This document shows positions 1 to 7,643 of a stretch of DNA of 9,532 nt, piece after piece. The position numbers and the translations under genes were made by a program. The notes beneath the pieces were generated by a model. It had not been told where the DNA came from. It saw nothing but the letters and a program-made list of their open reading frames with translations, and did not search any database. The stretch comes from an uncultured Arcobacter sp. (GTDB taxonomy: Bacteria > Campylobacterota > Campylobacteria > Campylobacterales > Arcobacteraceae): assembly GCA_913062735.1 (NCBI GenBank), contig CAJXWI010000060.1, positions 1 through 9,532 of the forward strand, given 5' to 3'. Numbering within the stretch: the first letter of the stretch is position 1; the number at the start of each line of letters is the position of its first letter.

Positions 1-488
1 TTACCTTTTAAGTCTTTTAATTCGCGTACATCATCTTTACAAAATAATACTTGAGAAGGATAAGGTACCACTGCTAATAATTTTGAATTAAAATCATTTT
101 TTAAAGCTTTATCTAAAGTTGGCTTATAGGCTTGTACTATTTTCTCTGCTGTTATAATATCATTAGCCAATGCAGGAAAATCCAAACCAGCAATGGCCTG
201 TGAATCAGATACGACATAACCACCAACTGTAGAAACGACATCAAAAACACCCTTTGATAATTGTCGATAAACAGCTGCACCTTTTAATTTAATTTGTCCA
301 AGCGAACTTAATCTTACTTTTGTATTGGCAAAATCTTTTGAAAATTCTTTTTTCCAATATGGTTTTTCATATTCTTTGTACAATGAAAGACTACTCCATG
401 AACCAACTACTCTTAACTTTTCAGGTGCAGCATAAATACTTGAGGCAAATAATACTGCTCCCATTCCCACTAAAATACTTTTTTTCAT
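1..488 (-). CDS. TRAP transporter substrate-binding protein, DctP family (partial, N-terminal 162 residues)
   Basis: This is the periplasmic solute receptor of a tripartite ATP-independent (TRAP) transporter. It would capture an organic acid and pass it to the DctQ/DctM membrane subunits, which must lie beyond the left edge if they are linked. The reading frame starts with ATG at 488 and runs off the window at base 1. A Sec signal peptide is clear: MKK, a hydrophobic stretch to about residue 18, and a likely cleavage after SIYA (residue 20). The mature part carries family-typical stretches GSWSSLSLYKEYEKPYW (29-45), GVFDVVSTVGGYV (80-92) and YPSQVLFCKDD (143-153), followed by LKDLKG. GGAG lies 5 bases before the start. 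The gene follows hrpB on the same strand after 80 bases but has its own promoter-like sequence. The ligand cannot be told from this half; C4-dicarboxylate or another carboxylate is only the family default. Confidence 0.88.
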   Translation of the reverse strand, partial: MKKSILVGMGAVLFASSIYAAPEKLRVVGSWSSLSLYKEYEKPYWKKEFSKDFANTKVRLSSLGQIKLKGAAVYRQLSKGVFDVVSTVGGYVVSDSQAIAGLDFPALANDIITAEKIVQAYKPTLDKALKNDFNSKLLAVVPYPSQVLFCKDDVRELKDLKG

Positions 489-490
489 CT

Positions 491-520
491 AATCTCCTTT
501 TTATTATTTCAAGTATAACA
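491..520 (-). promoter_or_regulatory. Extended -10 promoter and Shine-Dalgarno of the TRAP binding-protein gene
   Basis: Read on the minus strand, TGTTATACT (520 to 512) matches an extended -10 element (TGnTATAcT). The predicted transcription start is near 505, giving a leader of roughly 17 bases. The leader holds AAAGGAGATT (500 to 491), with GGAG 5 bases from the ATG. I see no clear -35 box, which is usual for vegetative promoters in Campylobacterota. The site indicates that this gene can be transcribed separately from hrpB. Confidence 0.5.
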
Positions 521-568
521 AGCAGCAGTGTGTTCGAAGTGTGGTTTTTCTAGCTGTTTATAATGAAG

Positions 569-3088
569 CTATTTATGCATATTTTTTTTGGTTTTATTAG
601 TAGCTTCAGCCGTATAAGGGTCTTCTGGCCAGTAGTGTCTTTTATATTTTCCTCTTAATTCTTTTCTTACCTCAGCATAAGAATTTTTCCAAAAGCTCTT
701 TAGATCATTAGAAATTTGTATTATTTGTAAAGCAGGTGATAAAAGATGTATTTGTAAAGACAAAGTATTGTTTAAAATCTTAGGGCTGTTTTGCAAACCA
801 AAGATTTCTTGAATTTTAACTTTTAACACAGGTACATCTCCACTGTAATCTATACTTATATGTGTGCCACTTGGAACCTGAATGCTTGTAGGTAAGAGAA
901 GTTCAAAAGCTTTCTTCTCTTCATACGATAGAAGTGCGCTAAGAATAGGAAATAAGTCTACGTTTTTAAGTGCTTTTATACTCTTAACATTATGTAAATA
1001 AGACGCTAACCATTCTTCTAAATTATTCAATAAATACACATCGTTTATTTTTGAATACGCTTGATTTTCAAATAAAGCTGCATTTTTAGAAGTGCTTAAA
1101 AAATTAAATCTTTCTCTTAACTGTAAGGCTTTTTTACTCCAAGATAAAAAGTTTAAACCTTCTTCTTTTATAAGAGATAACAGTACTTTTTCAAATCCTT
1201 CATTCGTATTGATTTCTTTTGCTTGAACGCTTAACTCTAAGTTTAAAAAAGAAAGATGTTCTTTGCATTCAAAATTTTCTTTGTTTTTGTTATAAAGAAA
1301 GGATTCTTTTTTCTTTATTTGAGGGAAGAAGTATTTGTAAATATCTTTTTCTTCTATTTTTAAAGCCATTTGAATTAAAGAGTCTTTGTCTTTACTAAGT
1401 ATTTGTGAAACCACTAAGTATTCACTTTTGTATAAATGGTCATTTTTAAATAATGTTGCACCTTTTTTATTACTTAAGAGATATTTATTGTCTTGTTGTT
1501 CTCTTTTTTTAGCCAGTCTATCAGGATAAGCAAAAAGTAAAAGTACTCCCAGAATAGACGTATTAAGTTTTTTAGAAGACGAAGTGATTTTTTTAATCTT
1601 TTTTATTTTTGTATGAAGATTTTTGGCTTCTTTTTTTACTTCTTTTAATGCATAGGATTTAACAGTAAAACTTCTCTCATTGTTAATTACACATATAAAC
1701 CTACTTTTTAAATCACAGTCTTTAATATCATTAGTAAAAATGTCTTTGCTCTCCAAAAGCGCTGCTAAGATACAAGCTTCTTCTTCATAACCTAAAACAC
1801 TTGCTTTTAAAATCATATAAGAGAGTCTGGGATGAAGTCCTAGGGCTAGTGCCTCTTTTCCTAAAGTTGATATACTTAAGTTCTCATCTATCATTTCTAA
1901 GTTTTGTAAGAGTTCATAGGTCGAGTTTAGACTCTTTTGTGTGGGTCTATCTATTAAAGATATCTCATTTAAGTCTTTTACTCCCCATAAACATAAATCC
2001 AAAAGAAAAGAACTTAGGTCTGCACTTAATACTTCTGCTTTACTAACCTCTTCTAATATCTTATCTTTATGCCACAAGCGATAACACTTTCCATCTCCAA
2101 GTCGTGCTGCTCGCCCTGCTCTTTGAACCGCACTTTGTTCTGAAATAAAAGAAAGTTTTAAATGATTCATTCCTGTATCATGATTAAACAAAGCTACTTT
2201 TTCTTTTCCTGTATCTATTACTGTTCTTATACCACTAATAGTTAAAGAGGTTTGTGCAATATTAGTTGCTAAAACTATTTTTCTTTTAGCTGTAGAGTAT
2301 ATAGCTTTATCTTGTTCTTCTTGTTTTAAAGCAGAATACAAAGGTAAAATATCTATATCTTTTATCACTTCATCTTCTAAAAAAATTTTCAAAGTATTGA
2401 TTTCTCTTGCTCCTGGTAAAAAAACTAAGATATCCCCTTTCTCTTTATGTATTACTTCTAAACACGTATTTTGTAAAACGTTTAAAAAACGTTCTTCCTC
2501 ATTTATTTTTGTACTTTTGTTTAGGTATATGTGTCGCAGTTCATACTGGCTACTAATACAGCGCACTATTAAGGATGTGGGTAAAACCTTTCTTATATCT
2601 TCTTCTTTTAATGTAGCAGACATAAGTAAAATCTTTAAATCACCTCTTAAAAGTTCTTGCACTTCTAAACATAAAGCCAAGGATAAATCACTGTGTATAC
2701 TTCTCTCATGAAACTCATCAAAAATAACCAAGCCTATACCTTCTAGACTTTGATCATTTTGAAGTTTTTTTATTAACACACCTTCTGTAATTATAAGTAT
2801 TTTTGTTTCTTTACTGTACTTACTGTCATTTTTTATTTGATAACCAACACTTTGACCTATACTCTCATTTAACATTTTTGACATCTGTTTGGCTAACGTT
2901 CTTGCTGCAACTCTTCTTGGTTCTAAAAGAAGTATTCTTTTGTTTTGCACATAAGCTTCTTTCTTTAAAGACAAAGGAACCATAGTAGATTTACCAGCAC
3001 CTGGTGGGGCTTCTAAAATAAGCGTTTGATTGTTTTGTAAAGAAGTTTTAATCTCTTTTAGTACAGTATTAATAGCAAGATTTTTCAT
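569..3088 (-). CDS. hrpB: ATP-dependent helicase HrpB
   Basis: This is a cytoplasmic DExH-box NTPase/helicase of the HrpA/HrpB group; HrpB itself has no well-settled cellular role. The 839 residues are close to the length of known HrpB proteins (E. coli a little over 800). All core motifs are visible in order: Walker A APPGAGKST (27-35), EPRRVAAR (56-63), DEFHE (124-128), SAT (157-159), FLPGAREI (223-230), TNIAQTSLTI (275-284) and QRAGRAAR (322-329). The C-terminal HrpB-specific domain (about 733-830) is diagnostic: PSGTHISIDYSG, LLSPA, FWKNSYAEVRKELRG and WPEDP. These signatures separate it from HrpA. The ATG at 3088 is the first start in frame. No Shine-Dalgarno precedes it, and a TATAAT lies only 6 bases upstream, so the transcript may be leaderless. 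The gene diverges from the dehydrogenase gene across 128 bases. No convincing terminator follows its stop. Confidence 0.96.
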   Translation of the reverse strand: MKNLAINTVLKEIKTSLQNNQTLILEAPPGAGKSTMVPLSLKKEAYVQNKRILLLEPRRVAARTLAKQMSKMLNESIGQSVGYQIKNDSKYSKETKILIITEGVLIKKLQNDQSLEGIGLVIFDEFHERSIHSDLSLALCLEVQELLRGDLKILLMSATLKEEDIRKVLPTSLIVRCISSQYELRHIYLNKSTKINEEERFLNVLQNTCLEVIHKEKGDILVFLPGAREINTLKIFLEDEVIKDIDILPLYSALKQEEQDKAIYSTAKRKIVLATNIAQTSLTISGIRTVIDTGKEKVALFNHDTGMNHLKLSFISEQSAVQRAGRAARLGDGKCYRLWHKDKILEEVSKAEVLSADLSSFLLDLCLWGVKDLNEISLIDRPTQKSLNSTYELLQNLEMIDENLSISTLGKEALALGLHPRLSYMILKASVLGYEEEACILAALLESKDIFTNDIKDCDLKSRFICVINNERSFTVKSYALKEVKKEAKNLHTKIKKIKKITSSSKKLNTSILGVLLLFAYPDRLAKKREQQDNKYLLSNKKGATLFKNDHLYKSEYLVVSQILSKDKDSLIQMALKIEEKDIYKYFFPQIKKKESFLYNKNKENFECKEHLSFLNLELSVQAKEINTNEGFEKVLLSLIKEEGLNFLSWSKKALQLRERFNFLSTSKNAALFENQAYSKINDVYLLNNLEEWLASYLHNVKSIKALKNVDLFPILSALLSYEEKKAFELLLPTSIQVPSGTHISIDYSGDVPVLKVKIQEIFGLQNSPKILNNTLSLQIHLLSPALQIIQISNDLKSFWKNSYAEVRKELRGKYKRHYWPEDPYTAEATNKTKKNMHK

Positions 3089-3094
3089 TTGTTT

Positions 3095-3110
3095 ATTATA
3101 CTGCTTTATA
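3095..3110 (-). promoter_or_regulatory. Candidate promoter -10 elements of hrpB
   Basis: Two -10-like hexamers lie on the minus strand: TATAAA (3110 to 3105) and TATAAT (3100 to 3095). The second is the better match and ends 6 bases before the hrpB ATG, which would place the transcription start at or next to the A of the start codon. The first would give a short leader of about 10 bases, still without a Shine-Dalgarno sequence. No good -35 box is seen. Confidence 0.4.
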
Positions 3111-3182
3111 CTAAAGACAAGCAGGGTTTCACGTCTTTTTTTTAATTGAAAAAATAATATCTAAACTTCTACATTTTAGGTG

Positions 3183-3211
3183 TATACTATTAAAAATAAG
3201 TTTTATTGGAG
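3183..3211 (+). promoter_or_regulatory. Promoter -10 and ribosome binding site of the dehydrogenase gene
   Basis: TATACT at 3183-3188, preceded by TG, is a -10-like element, with GGAG at 3208-3211 exactly 5 bases before the ATG at 3217. The predicted leader is about 20 bases. The element lies in the 128-base divergent region shared with hrpB. No -35 box stands out. Confidence 0.45.
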
Positions 3212-3216
3212 TTTTA

Positions 3217-4371
3217 ATGCACAAAAGAAAAATTCGTATGGGTATGATAGGTGGAGGATTGGAAGGTTTTATCGGAGCAACACATCGAAAAGCTGCTTTT
3301 TTAGATGGCCATATTGATTTAGTTTGTGGTGCTTTTAGTTCCAATGCAAAAACATGTATAGAAACAGGAGCAAGCCTGTATTTAGAAGAAAAGCGTTGTT
3401 ATTCTTCTTATGATGAAATGATTAAAAAAGAAGCCCTACTTCCTTGCGATATTCGTATGGATTTTGTCTCTATTGTAACGCCTAATCATTTACACTATCC
3501 TATGGCAAAACTAGCACTTGAATATGGCTTTCATGTAATGTGTGATAAACCCTTATGTTTTGAAATCAAAGAAGCAGAAGAATTAGAAACCTTATGTAAA
3601 AAGAATAATTTAATCTTCGGTCTTACTCATGCTTATACTTCTTACCCTATGGTAAAACAGATTAGAAAAATGATAGAAGATAAAAAACTTGGGAAAATAC
3701 GAAAAGTTATTGTTGAATACCCACAAGGTTGGTTAAGTACTTCTTTAGAAGATACGAATCACAAACAAGCAGCTTGGCGCATGAATCCCTCCCTTGCAGG
3801 AATTTCTTGTTGTATGGCAGATATTGGAACCCATTGTTTAAATCTTTTGGAATATACTACACAATTAGAAGTACAATATGTATGTGCAGATTTAAGTACT
3901 TATGGAAAAAATCGTAGTTTAGATGATGATGGAAATGTTCTTTTGCGTTTAAACGAAGAAGTAAAAGGAATACTTCATGCTTCTCAAATTTCAATAGGAG
4001 AAGAAAACAATTTAAATATTCGTATTTATGGTGATCTTGCAAGTATTTCTTGGTCTCAAATGACTCCCAATACGCTAGCTTTTAAACAACAAGATAAAAT
4101 AGCGCAAATATACAGCGCAGGAGCTTCTTATTTAGAAGATAGGGCTAAATACAATACCAGACTTCCTTCTGGTCATCCAGAAGGTCTTTTAGAAGCCTTT
4201 GCAAACCTTTACCAAAACTTTGCATTTTGTATACAAGATAAAATAAACAATAAAAGCAGTTCAAAAGAAAAGCTTGATTTTCCAGGAATTAAAGAAGGCA
4301 TTAGAGGCATGCTTTTTATAGAAGCTTGTGTACATAACTCAAAAAGTGGCCAAAAATGGACAAAAGTATAG
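3217..4371 (+). CDS. Gfo/Idh/MocA-family NAD(P)-dependent oxidoreductase
   Basis: This is a cytoplasmic dehydrogenase of the glucose-fructose oxidoreductase / inositol dehydrogenase / MocA family, whose members usually oxidise a sugar, inositol or related polyol with NAD(P). The 384 residues fit the family. The N-terminal Rossmann fold begins with GMIGGGLEGFIG (9-20), followed by THRKAA. SIVTPNHLHYPMAKLAL (85-101) and CDKPL (109-113) are the standard second half, with catalytic Lys111 in the EKP-like motif (Asp in place of Glu). The C-terminal domain holds the catalytic pair in ADIGTH (201-206), Asp202 and His206, spaced as in inositol dehydrogenases. All catalytic residues are present, so it should be active. 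The ATG at 3217 has GGAG 5 bases upstream. It stands alone: hrpB diverges and the chemoreceptor converges, so the neighbours give no clue to the substrate. Confidence 0.93.
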   Translation: MHKRKIRMGMIGGGLEGFIGATHRKAAFLDGHIDLVCGAFSSNAKTCIETGASLYLEEKRCYSSYDEMIKKEALLPCDIRMDFVSIVTPNHLHYPMAKLALEYGFHVMCDKPLCFEIKEAEELETLCKKNNLIFGLTHAYTSYPMVKQIRKMIEDKKLGKIRKVIVEYPQGWLSTSLEDTNHKQAAWRMNPSLAGISCCMADIGTHCLNLLEYTTQLEVQYVCADLSTYGKNRSLDDDGNVLLRLNEEVKGILHASQISIGEENNLNIRIYGDLASISWSQMTPNTLAFKQQDKIAQIYSAGASYLEDRAKYNTRLPSGHPEGLLEAFANLYQNFAFCIQDKINNKSSSKEKLDFPGIKEGIRGMLFIEACVHNSKSGQKWTKV

Positions 4372-4436
4372 AGAGAGGAATAAGAAAAATGATAAAATCG
4401 TAATTATGCGCATTAGGAAGAAGGAAGGAAAGATAC

Positions 4437-4458
4437 TCCCCTACTAAACAGTAGGGGA
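4437..4458. terminator. Hairpin between convergent genes, possible bidirectional terminator
   Basis: A perfect 9-bp stem, TCCCCTACT / AGTAGGGGA, encloses the loop AAAC. It lies 66 bases past the dehydrogenase stop and 35 bases past the chemoreceptor stop, where both transcripts should end. Neither side has a clean U run directly after the stem. On the plus strand it is followed by TAAAAGTAAAAATT, with a T7 run only further on near 4486. On the minus strand it is followed by GTATCTTTCCTTCC. The placement argues for termination; the missing U tract makes this less than certain. Confidence 0.5.
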
Positions 4459-4492
4459 TAAAAGTAAAAATTAAATTTTTGTATCTTTTTTT

Positions 4493-6769
4493 CTATTGAA
4501 TAATTTTTTTGCCATCAGCGCTTTGTAAAATCACACTTGCAATATCATCTGTTTCATTAGCAATATCTTTGGTCGTATTGGAAATACTCGCATTCTTTTG
4601 TGTTTTATGATCCAGTTCATTAATAGCAGAATTGATTTGTTCAATTCCTATTTCTTGTTCTTTACTTGCACTTTGAACATCTGTAATAAGTTCTATGGTT
4701 TTAGAAATATTTTCAGTAAGCCCCAAATAGCCATCAATCATTTTTGTAGCAATATGTTTTCCATCATTAGCTTTTATTGAAGCTGCTTCTACAAGTGCTT
4801 TGATTTCATTTGCAGCTTCAGCTGATCTTGAGGCTAGGTTTCTTACTTCTTGAGCAACTACAGCGAAACCTTTTCCAGCCTCACCTGCTGTTGCTGCTTC
4901 TACTGCTGCATTAAGAGATAAAATATTGGTTTGAAAAGCTATTTGATCAATTACTGAAATAGCCTCTTTAATAGAAGCCACTTGTTCATCTATGTCATTC
5001 ATCGCTTTACTTGTATCTTGGGCCAAATTTTTCCCATCATGAGAAGAAGTATCTAGTTCTTTTGCATACGAAGACATTTTAATAATGGTTTGATTATTGT
5101 TTGTGATGTTTGATGTAATCTCTTCTAATGCAGCTGCTGTTTCTTCTAAAGCTGCAGCAGACTCATTTGAATTTGTATTTAATTCATTTACATTATTAAG
5201 TAAAACCGTACTGCTTTTTGCCAAGGCTTGCCCATTTGTTTTATTTTCAAGTAACATTTCATTAATTATATCGGCCAAGGAATTTAATCCCAAAGATGTT
5301 TTTCCTGTTGCATTTTCTATTCTATGAGTAAAGTCAAGGTCTTGATAACTTTTTAAAGCATTGTCAATTTTATTTAAATCAACAGCGACATCTTGTGCCA
5401 TTATTTCAAGCATTTCATTAATCATAATTTTTAAGTCTTCAAGGTTTTTATTATGGGTACTTTTAGAAATTTCTTGTTTTATTTTTCCTTCTTTTACTAA
5501 AGAAACAACTCTTTTTACATCATTAATTAAAACAATATCTTCTTCCATTAGATTTCTTGTTTTTGTGATATTTTCATTTACTTCTTTAGCCATTAAACCA
5601 ATTTCATCCTGGCTCTTCATTTCAAGTAAACTTACAGCATCACTCTCTTTGTTTAAGTACTTAAAAAAATCTCTTAAACCATATTGAAAATTATTCAAAG
5701 GTTTGATTACTTCTTTATTAATCACAAGATAGGTAATAAGAGAAATTATGATTAAAAAAACAAGAGAAATAATTGAGCTTTGAATTTTTATATTAGAAGA
5801 AGCCATTAATACTTCTTCTTCTGTAATTTCAGAAATAATTGCCCATTTTAAATCTTCCCCAATTTTAATAAGTGCATAAGCAGATAAAACTGACTTCCCT
5901 TCATAGTTTTCTAAAATTTTTGTATCTGACTTCCCTTTTAACGCACTTGTTGAAGCCAGTGTTTTTACTGCTCCTTTTTTAGGATTTAAAAAAGATGCTT
6001 TTGTACTGTGCGTTTTAGGTTTTAAATAACTGTCACTTCTCATTAAATAATCAGTCCCCACAAGATAATCTTCTTGTGTTTTAGCATATCCTTTTCTAAA
6101 CTTCATTACATTATTAATTGCAATATCACTAATTTGAAATACTAAAATAGCTGTAATATCTTCATCTTCAAATACAGGTGCTCCTAAAAACATAGTGGGA
6201 GCATTATTACTTGGAGCATAGGGTTTTATATCTACAAAAGTAGCTCTTTTATTTTTCATGGTTTTAGAAAAAACTTCTCCCAAGCCACTGTTTTTTAACT
6301 CACCTGTTTTTAGATTCTCTCCATAATCTGATTTTTTATCCACAGCATAAACAACCTGTCCCGTTTCAACATTAATTAAATAAATATTCGCATATTTATT
6401 TGCTTTCATATAACTGGAAAAGAAATTTTCATGGGGTGCGGTCATATCTTGTACCAACTGTTCCCCAATAGGAAATTTTCCACTAGCGTTAATATTCATT
6501 TGTCCTTCAATACTGTCCATATCGTAAGCCAATTCATTCACATCTTTTGTTCTGGCAAGCATATTAATATTTGCAACTTTTTGAATGAAAAAATTCTTTA
6601 TTTGTTCTGTTTTACCATCACGTGCAGATGTTAAAGAGCCATAACTCATTTGTCTAAGCGCTTCACTTGCTTTATTTACAGAAATAAATCCTACCGTGCT
6701 TGCAATTAGAAACAAGCCTAAAAGTGTAATTGCTAAAATCTTTATTTTTATACTTAGGTTTTTAAACAC
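4493..6769 (-). CDS. Methyl-accepting chemotaxis protein with periplasmic Cache-type sensor domain
   Basis: This inner-membrane chemoreceptor would sense a periplasmic ligand and control CheA through CheW. Counting from the GTG start it has 758 residues. TM1 (about 10-30) is followed by a large periplasmic domain (about 35-325) of double-Cache type, with stretches such as YANIYLINVETGQVVYAV and DYLVGTDYLMRSDSYL. TM2 (about 331-350) leads into a HAMP-like linker and a long helical region. The cytoplasmic hairpin tip is highly conserved: IAFQTNILSLNAAVEAA (610-626) and GKGFAVVAQEVRNLA. Glutamate/alanine-rich stretches (SAAALEETAAALEE) are likely methylation sites. No C-terminal CheR-binding pentapeptide is seen. 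The start is chosen as GTG at 6769: GGAG (6778 to 6775) is 5 bases from it, but only 2 bases from the alternative TTG at 6772. The ligand is unknown. The gene converges on the dehydrogenase gene and is not in a chemotaxis operon. Confidence 0.95.
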   Translation of the reverse strand: MFKNLSIKIKILAITLLGLFLIASTVGFISVNKASEALRQMSYGSLTSARDGKTEQIKNFFIQKVANINMLARTKDVNELAYDMDSIEGQMNINASGKFPIGEQLVQDMTAPHENFFSSYMKANKYANIYLINVETGQVVYAVDKKSDYGENLKTGELKNSGLGEVFSKTMKNKRATFVDIKPYAPSNNAPTMFLGAPVFEDEDITAILVFQISDIAINNVMKFRKGYAKTQEDYLVGTDYLMRSDSYLKPKTHSTKASFLNPKKGAVKTLASTSALKGKSDTKILENYEGKSVLSAYALIKIGEDLKWAIISEITEEEVLMASSNIKIQSSIISLVFLIIISLITYLVINKEVIKPLNNFQYGLRDFFKYLNKESDAVSLLEMKSQDEIGLMAKEVNENITKTRNLMEEDIVLINDVKRVVSLVKEGKIKQEISKSTHNKNLEDLKIMINEMLEIMAQDVAVDLNKIDNALKSYQDLDFTHRIENATGKTSLGLNSLADIINEMLLENKTNGQALAKSSTVLLNNVNELNTNSNESAAALEETAAALEEITSNITNNNQTIIKMSSYAKELDTSSHDGKNLAQDTSKAMNDIDEQVASIKEAISVIDQIAFQTNILSLNAAVEAATAGEAGKGFAVVAQEVRNLASRSAEAANEIKALVEAASIKANDGKHIATKMIDGYLGLTENISKTIELITDVQSASKEQEIGIEQINSAINELDHKTQKNASISNTTKDIANETDDIASVILQSADGKKIIQ

Positions 6770-6774
6770 CAAAT

Positions 6775-6781
6775 CTCCTTT
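6775..6781 (-). promoter_or_regulatory. Shine-Dalgarno that decides the chemoreceptor start
   Basis: On the minus strand the sequence AAAGGAG ends at 6775, followed by ATTTG and then GTG at 6769. A 5-base spacer is what other genes in this window show, whereas the in-frame TTG at 6772 would have a spacer of only 2 bases. The GTG start also gives an N-terminus MFKNLSIKIKI, typical of related chemoreceptors. Confidence 0.7.
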
Positions 6782-7000
6782 AAAAAAACCACTTTACATG
6801 AATGATATGACAAAAATATGATAAATAATAAAATCGTAGACTATAAAAAAGCACTTTTGTGCCCATAAATGAAATTAAATAATTAATTTATTAGTAATTA
6901 TTCTTAAATATAAAGCGCATGCAAAAAAATACATTCTTATTTTTGGTATTTAATAAACACTTGGTTATTATTAATCAAAATAAATAATAAGAAGACAAAG
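6782..7000. other. AT-rich divergent intergenic region
   Basis: This gap separates the divergent chemoreceptor gene and the hypothetical gene at 7001 and must hold both promoters. I see no open frame of note. Visible elements are a small hairpin GCAC-TTTT-GTGC near 6851-6862, an AT-only block near 6874-6900, and an imperfect palindrome TTGnTTA-N4-TAAnCAA at 6961-6978, about 22 bases before the plus-strand start. No -10 element stands out clearly from the AT-rich background. Confidence 0.4.
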
Positions 7001-7531
7001 ATGACAAAAGAAGAAAAACAAGTTCCTATAAAATCTAAGGAAACAAAAAAATTCATACAAGAAAATGCACACTTTATATATGAGTATATTAATGAAAAAA
7101 TATTAAAAAATACAGCCTTATTGAATTTAGAGTATTTTATAAAAATTCTAAAAGAAATCTTTAAAAAGAACACAGAATTAAATATAAATCAAAATATTTT
7201 ACCCTACTTCCTATTTACTCTTTTAGGAAATAATGGAAAATTAGATTACACAAGTTTAAGAGCAGACTCAGTAGATTTAAGCCAAATAAACAAAGAATCT
7301 TCTACCTATTACAACTATGTAAGTTTCTCACTAAACAATGACTTTTTTATTATAAAATTAATGCAAAATAAAACAGGTGGAATGGCGATAAAAGAAGATA
7401 TTGTAAAGTTCAAAAAAGAAATTCCAATTAATAAAAGTGGCTTAGATCGGTTTATATTAAAAGAAAATAAAAATATACACGCATCCAATAAAAAATATTT
7501 AAAGCTTACACAAGAACTTCAACTGATTTAA
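7001..7531 (+). CDS. Hypothetical protein, K/N-rich, no recognised family
   Basis: I do not recognise this 176-residue protein. It has no signal peptide, convincing membrane segment or known motif, so it is probably cytoplasmic. About 15% of residues are Lys and 11% Asn. The first half (about 15-70) reads as amphipathic helices (FIYEYINEKIL, FIKILKEIFKK). The centre (75-125) is less charged and may form beta strands (YYNYVSFSLNNDFFIIKLM). The end is again basic. The ATG at 7001 has only a weak purine stretch (AAGAAG, 6990-6995) upstream. The next gene on the same strand starts about 100 bases later behind its own promoter-like sequence, so co-transcription is possible but not shown. The composition is more biased than that of the metabolic genes, as expected for a fast-evolving or acquired gene. 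An unbroken frame of this length with helical periodicity supports a real gene. Confidence 0.7.
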   Translation: MTKEEKQVPIKSKETKKFIQENAHFIYEYINEKILKNTALLNLEYFIKILKEIFKKNTELNINQNILPYFLFTLLGNNGKLDYTSLRADSVDLSQINKESSTYYNYVSFSLNNDFFIIKLMQNKTGGMAIKEDIVKFKKEIPINKSGLDRFILKENKNIHASNKKYLKLTQELQLI

Positions 7532-7574
7532 TAATAAGCTAATATCGTGTTAAAGGCTTAATTTTATCATTTTA

Positions 7575-7617
7575 TGTATAATGAGCCAAAAAAAATATTA
7601 AACATTAAAAACAAGGA
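7575..7617 (+). promoter_or_regulatory. Promoter -10 and Shine-Dalgarno upstream of the Mrr-like gene
   Basis: TGTATAAT at 7575-7582 is a full-consensus -10 hexamer with an adjoining TG. It predicts a transcription start near 7589. AAGGA at 7613-7617 is the only good Shine-Dalgarno; it sits 5 bases before the ATG at 7623 but 18 bases before the ATG at 7636 that opens the long frame. Confidence 0.5.
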
Positions 7618-7622
7618 ATAAA

Positions 7623-7643
7623 ATGAGAAACTACAATGCTTGA
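7623..7643 (+). other. Six-codon frame MRNYNA overlapping the start of the Mrr-like gene
   Basis: The ATG at 7623 is ideally placed behind AAGGA, but its frame stops at TGA 7641-7643 after MRNYNA. The main frame opens 13 bases later at ATG 7636, inside this mini-frame, with a second in-frame ATG at 7645 directly after the mini-frame stop. Either ribosomes reinitiate (translational coupling) or one base has been gained or lost and the original protein began at 7623. Removing one A from the run at 7628-7630 would read MRTTMLEMITA in one frame. Confidence 0.45.

Noticed and set aside
531..546. Repeated GTGTG around TTCGAA between hrpB and the TRAP gene, considered as a hairpin or operator
   Set aside because: The GTGTG copies are direct, not inverted, so they form no stem, and the 6-base TTCGAA palindrome alone is not informative.
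320..553. 77-codon plus-strand frame over the TRAP protein start
   Set aside because: It lies mostly antisense to a well-supported DctP-family signal peptide and mature start, has no ribosome site, and shows no family resemblance.
3857..4042. Minus-strand frame of 61 codons inside the dehydrogenase gene
   Set aside because: It is antisense to conserved catalytic-domain sequence, biased in composition as a shadow frame, and lacks a ribosome site.
4389..4403. Four-codon frame ATG-ATA-AAA-TCG-TAA after a GAGAGGAATAAG purine stretch, downstream of the dehydrogenase
   Set aside because: Too short to be evaluated, with no downstream gene on that strand for it to regulate.
6828..6838. ATAAAATCGTA, whose complement TACGATTTTAT looks like a sigma-28 (CGATWT) -10 element upstream of the chemoreceptor gene
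   Set aside because: The same 11-mer also occurs at 4392-4402 in a 3' region, no -35 partner is well placed, and such repeats are expected by chance in AT-rich DNA.
6937..7173. 78-codon minus-strand frame overlapping the start of the hypothetical gene
   Set aside because: Phe- and Ile-rich translation is what the complement of a Lys/Asn-rich gene gives; no ribosome site, and it overlaps the better-supported plus-strand gene.
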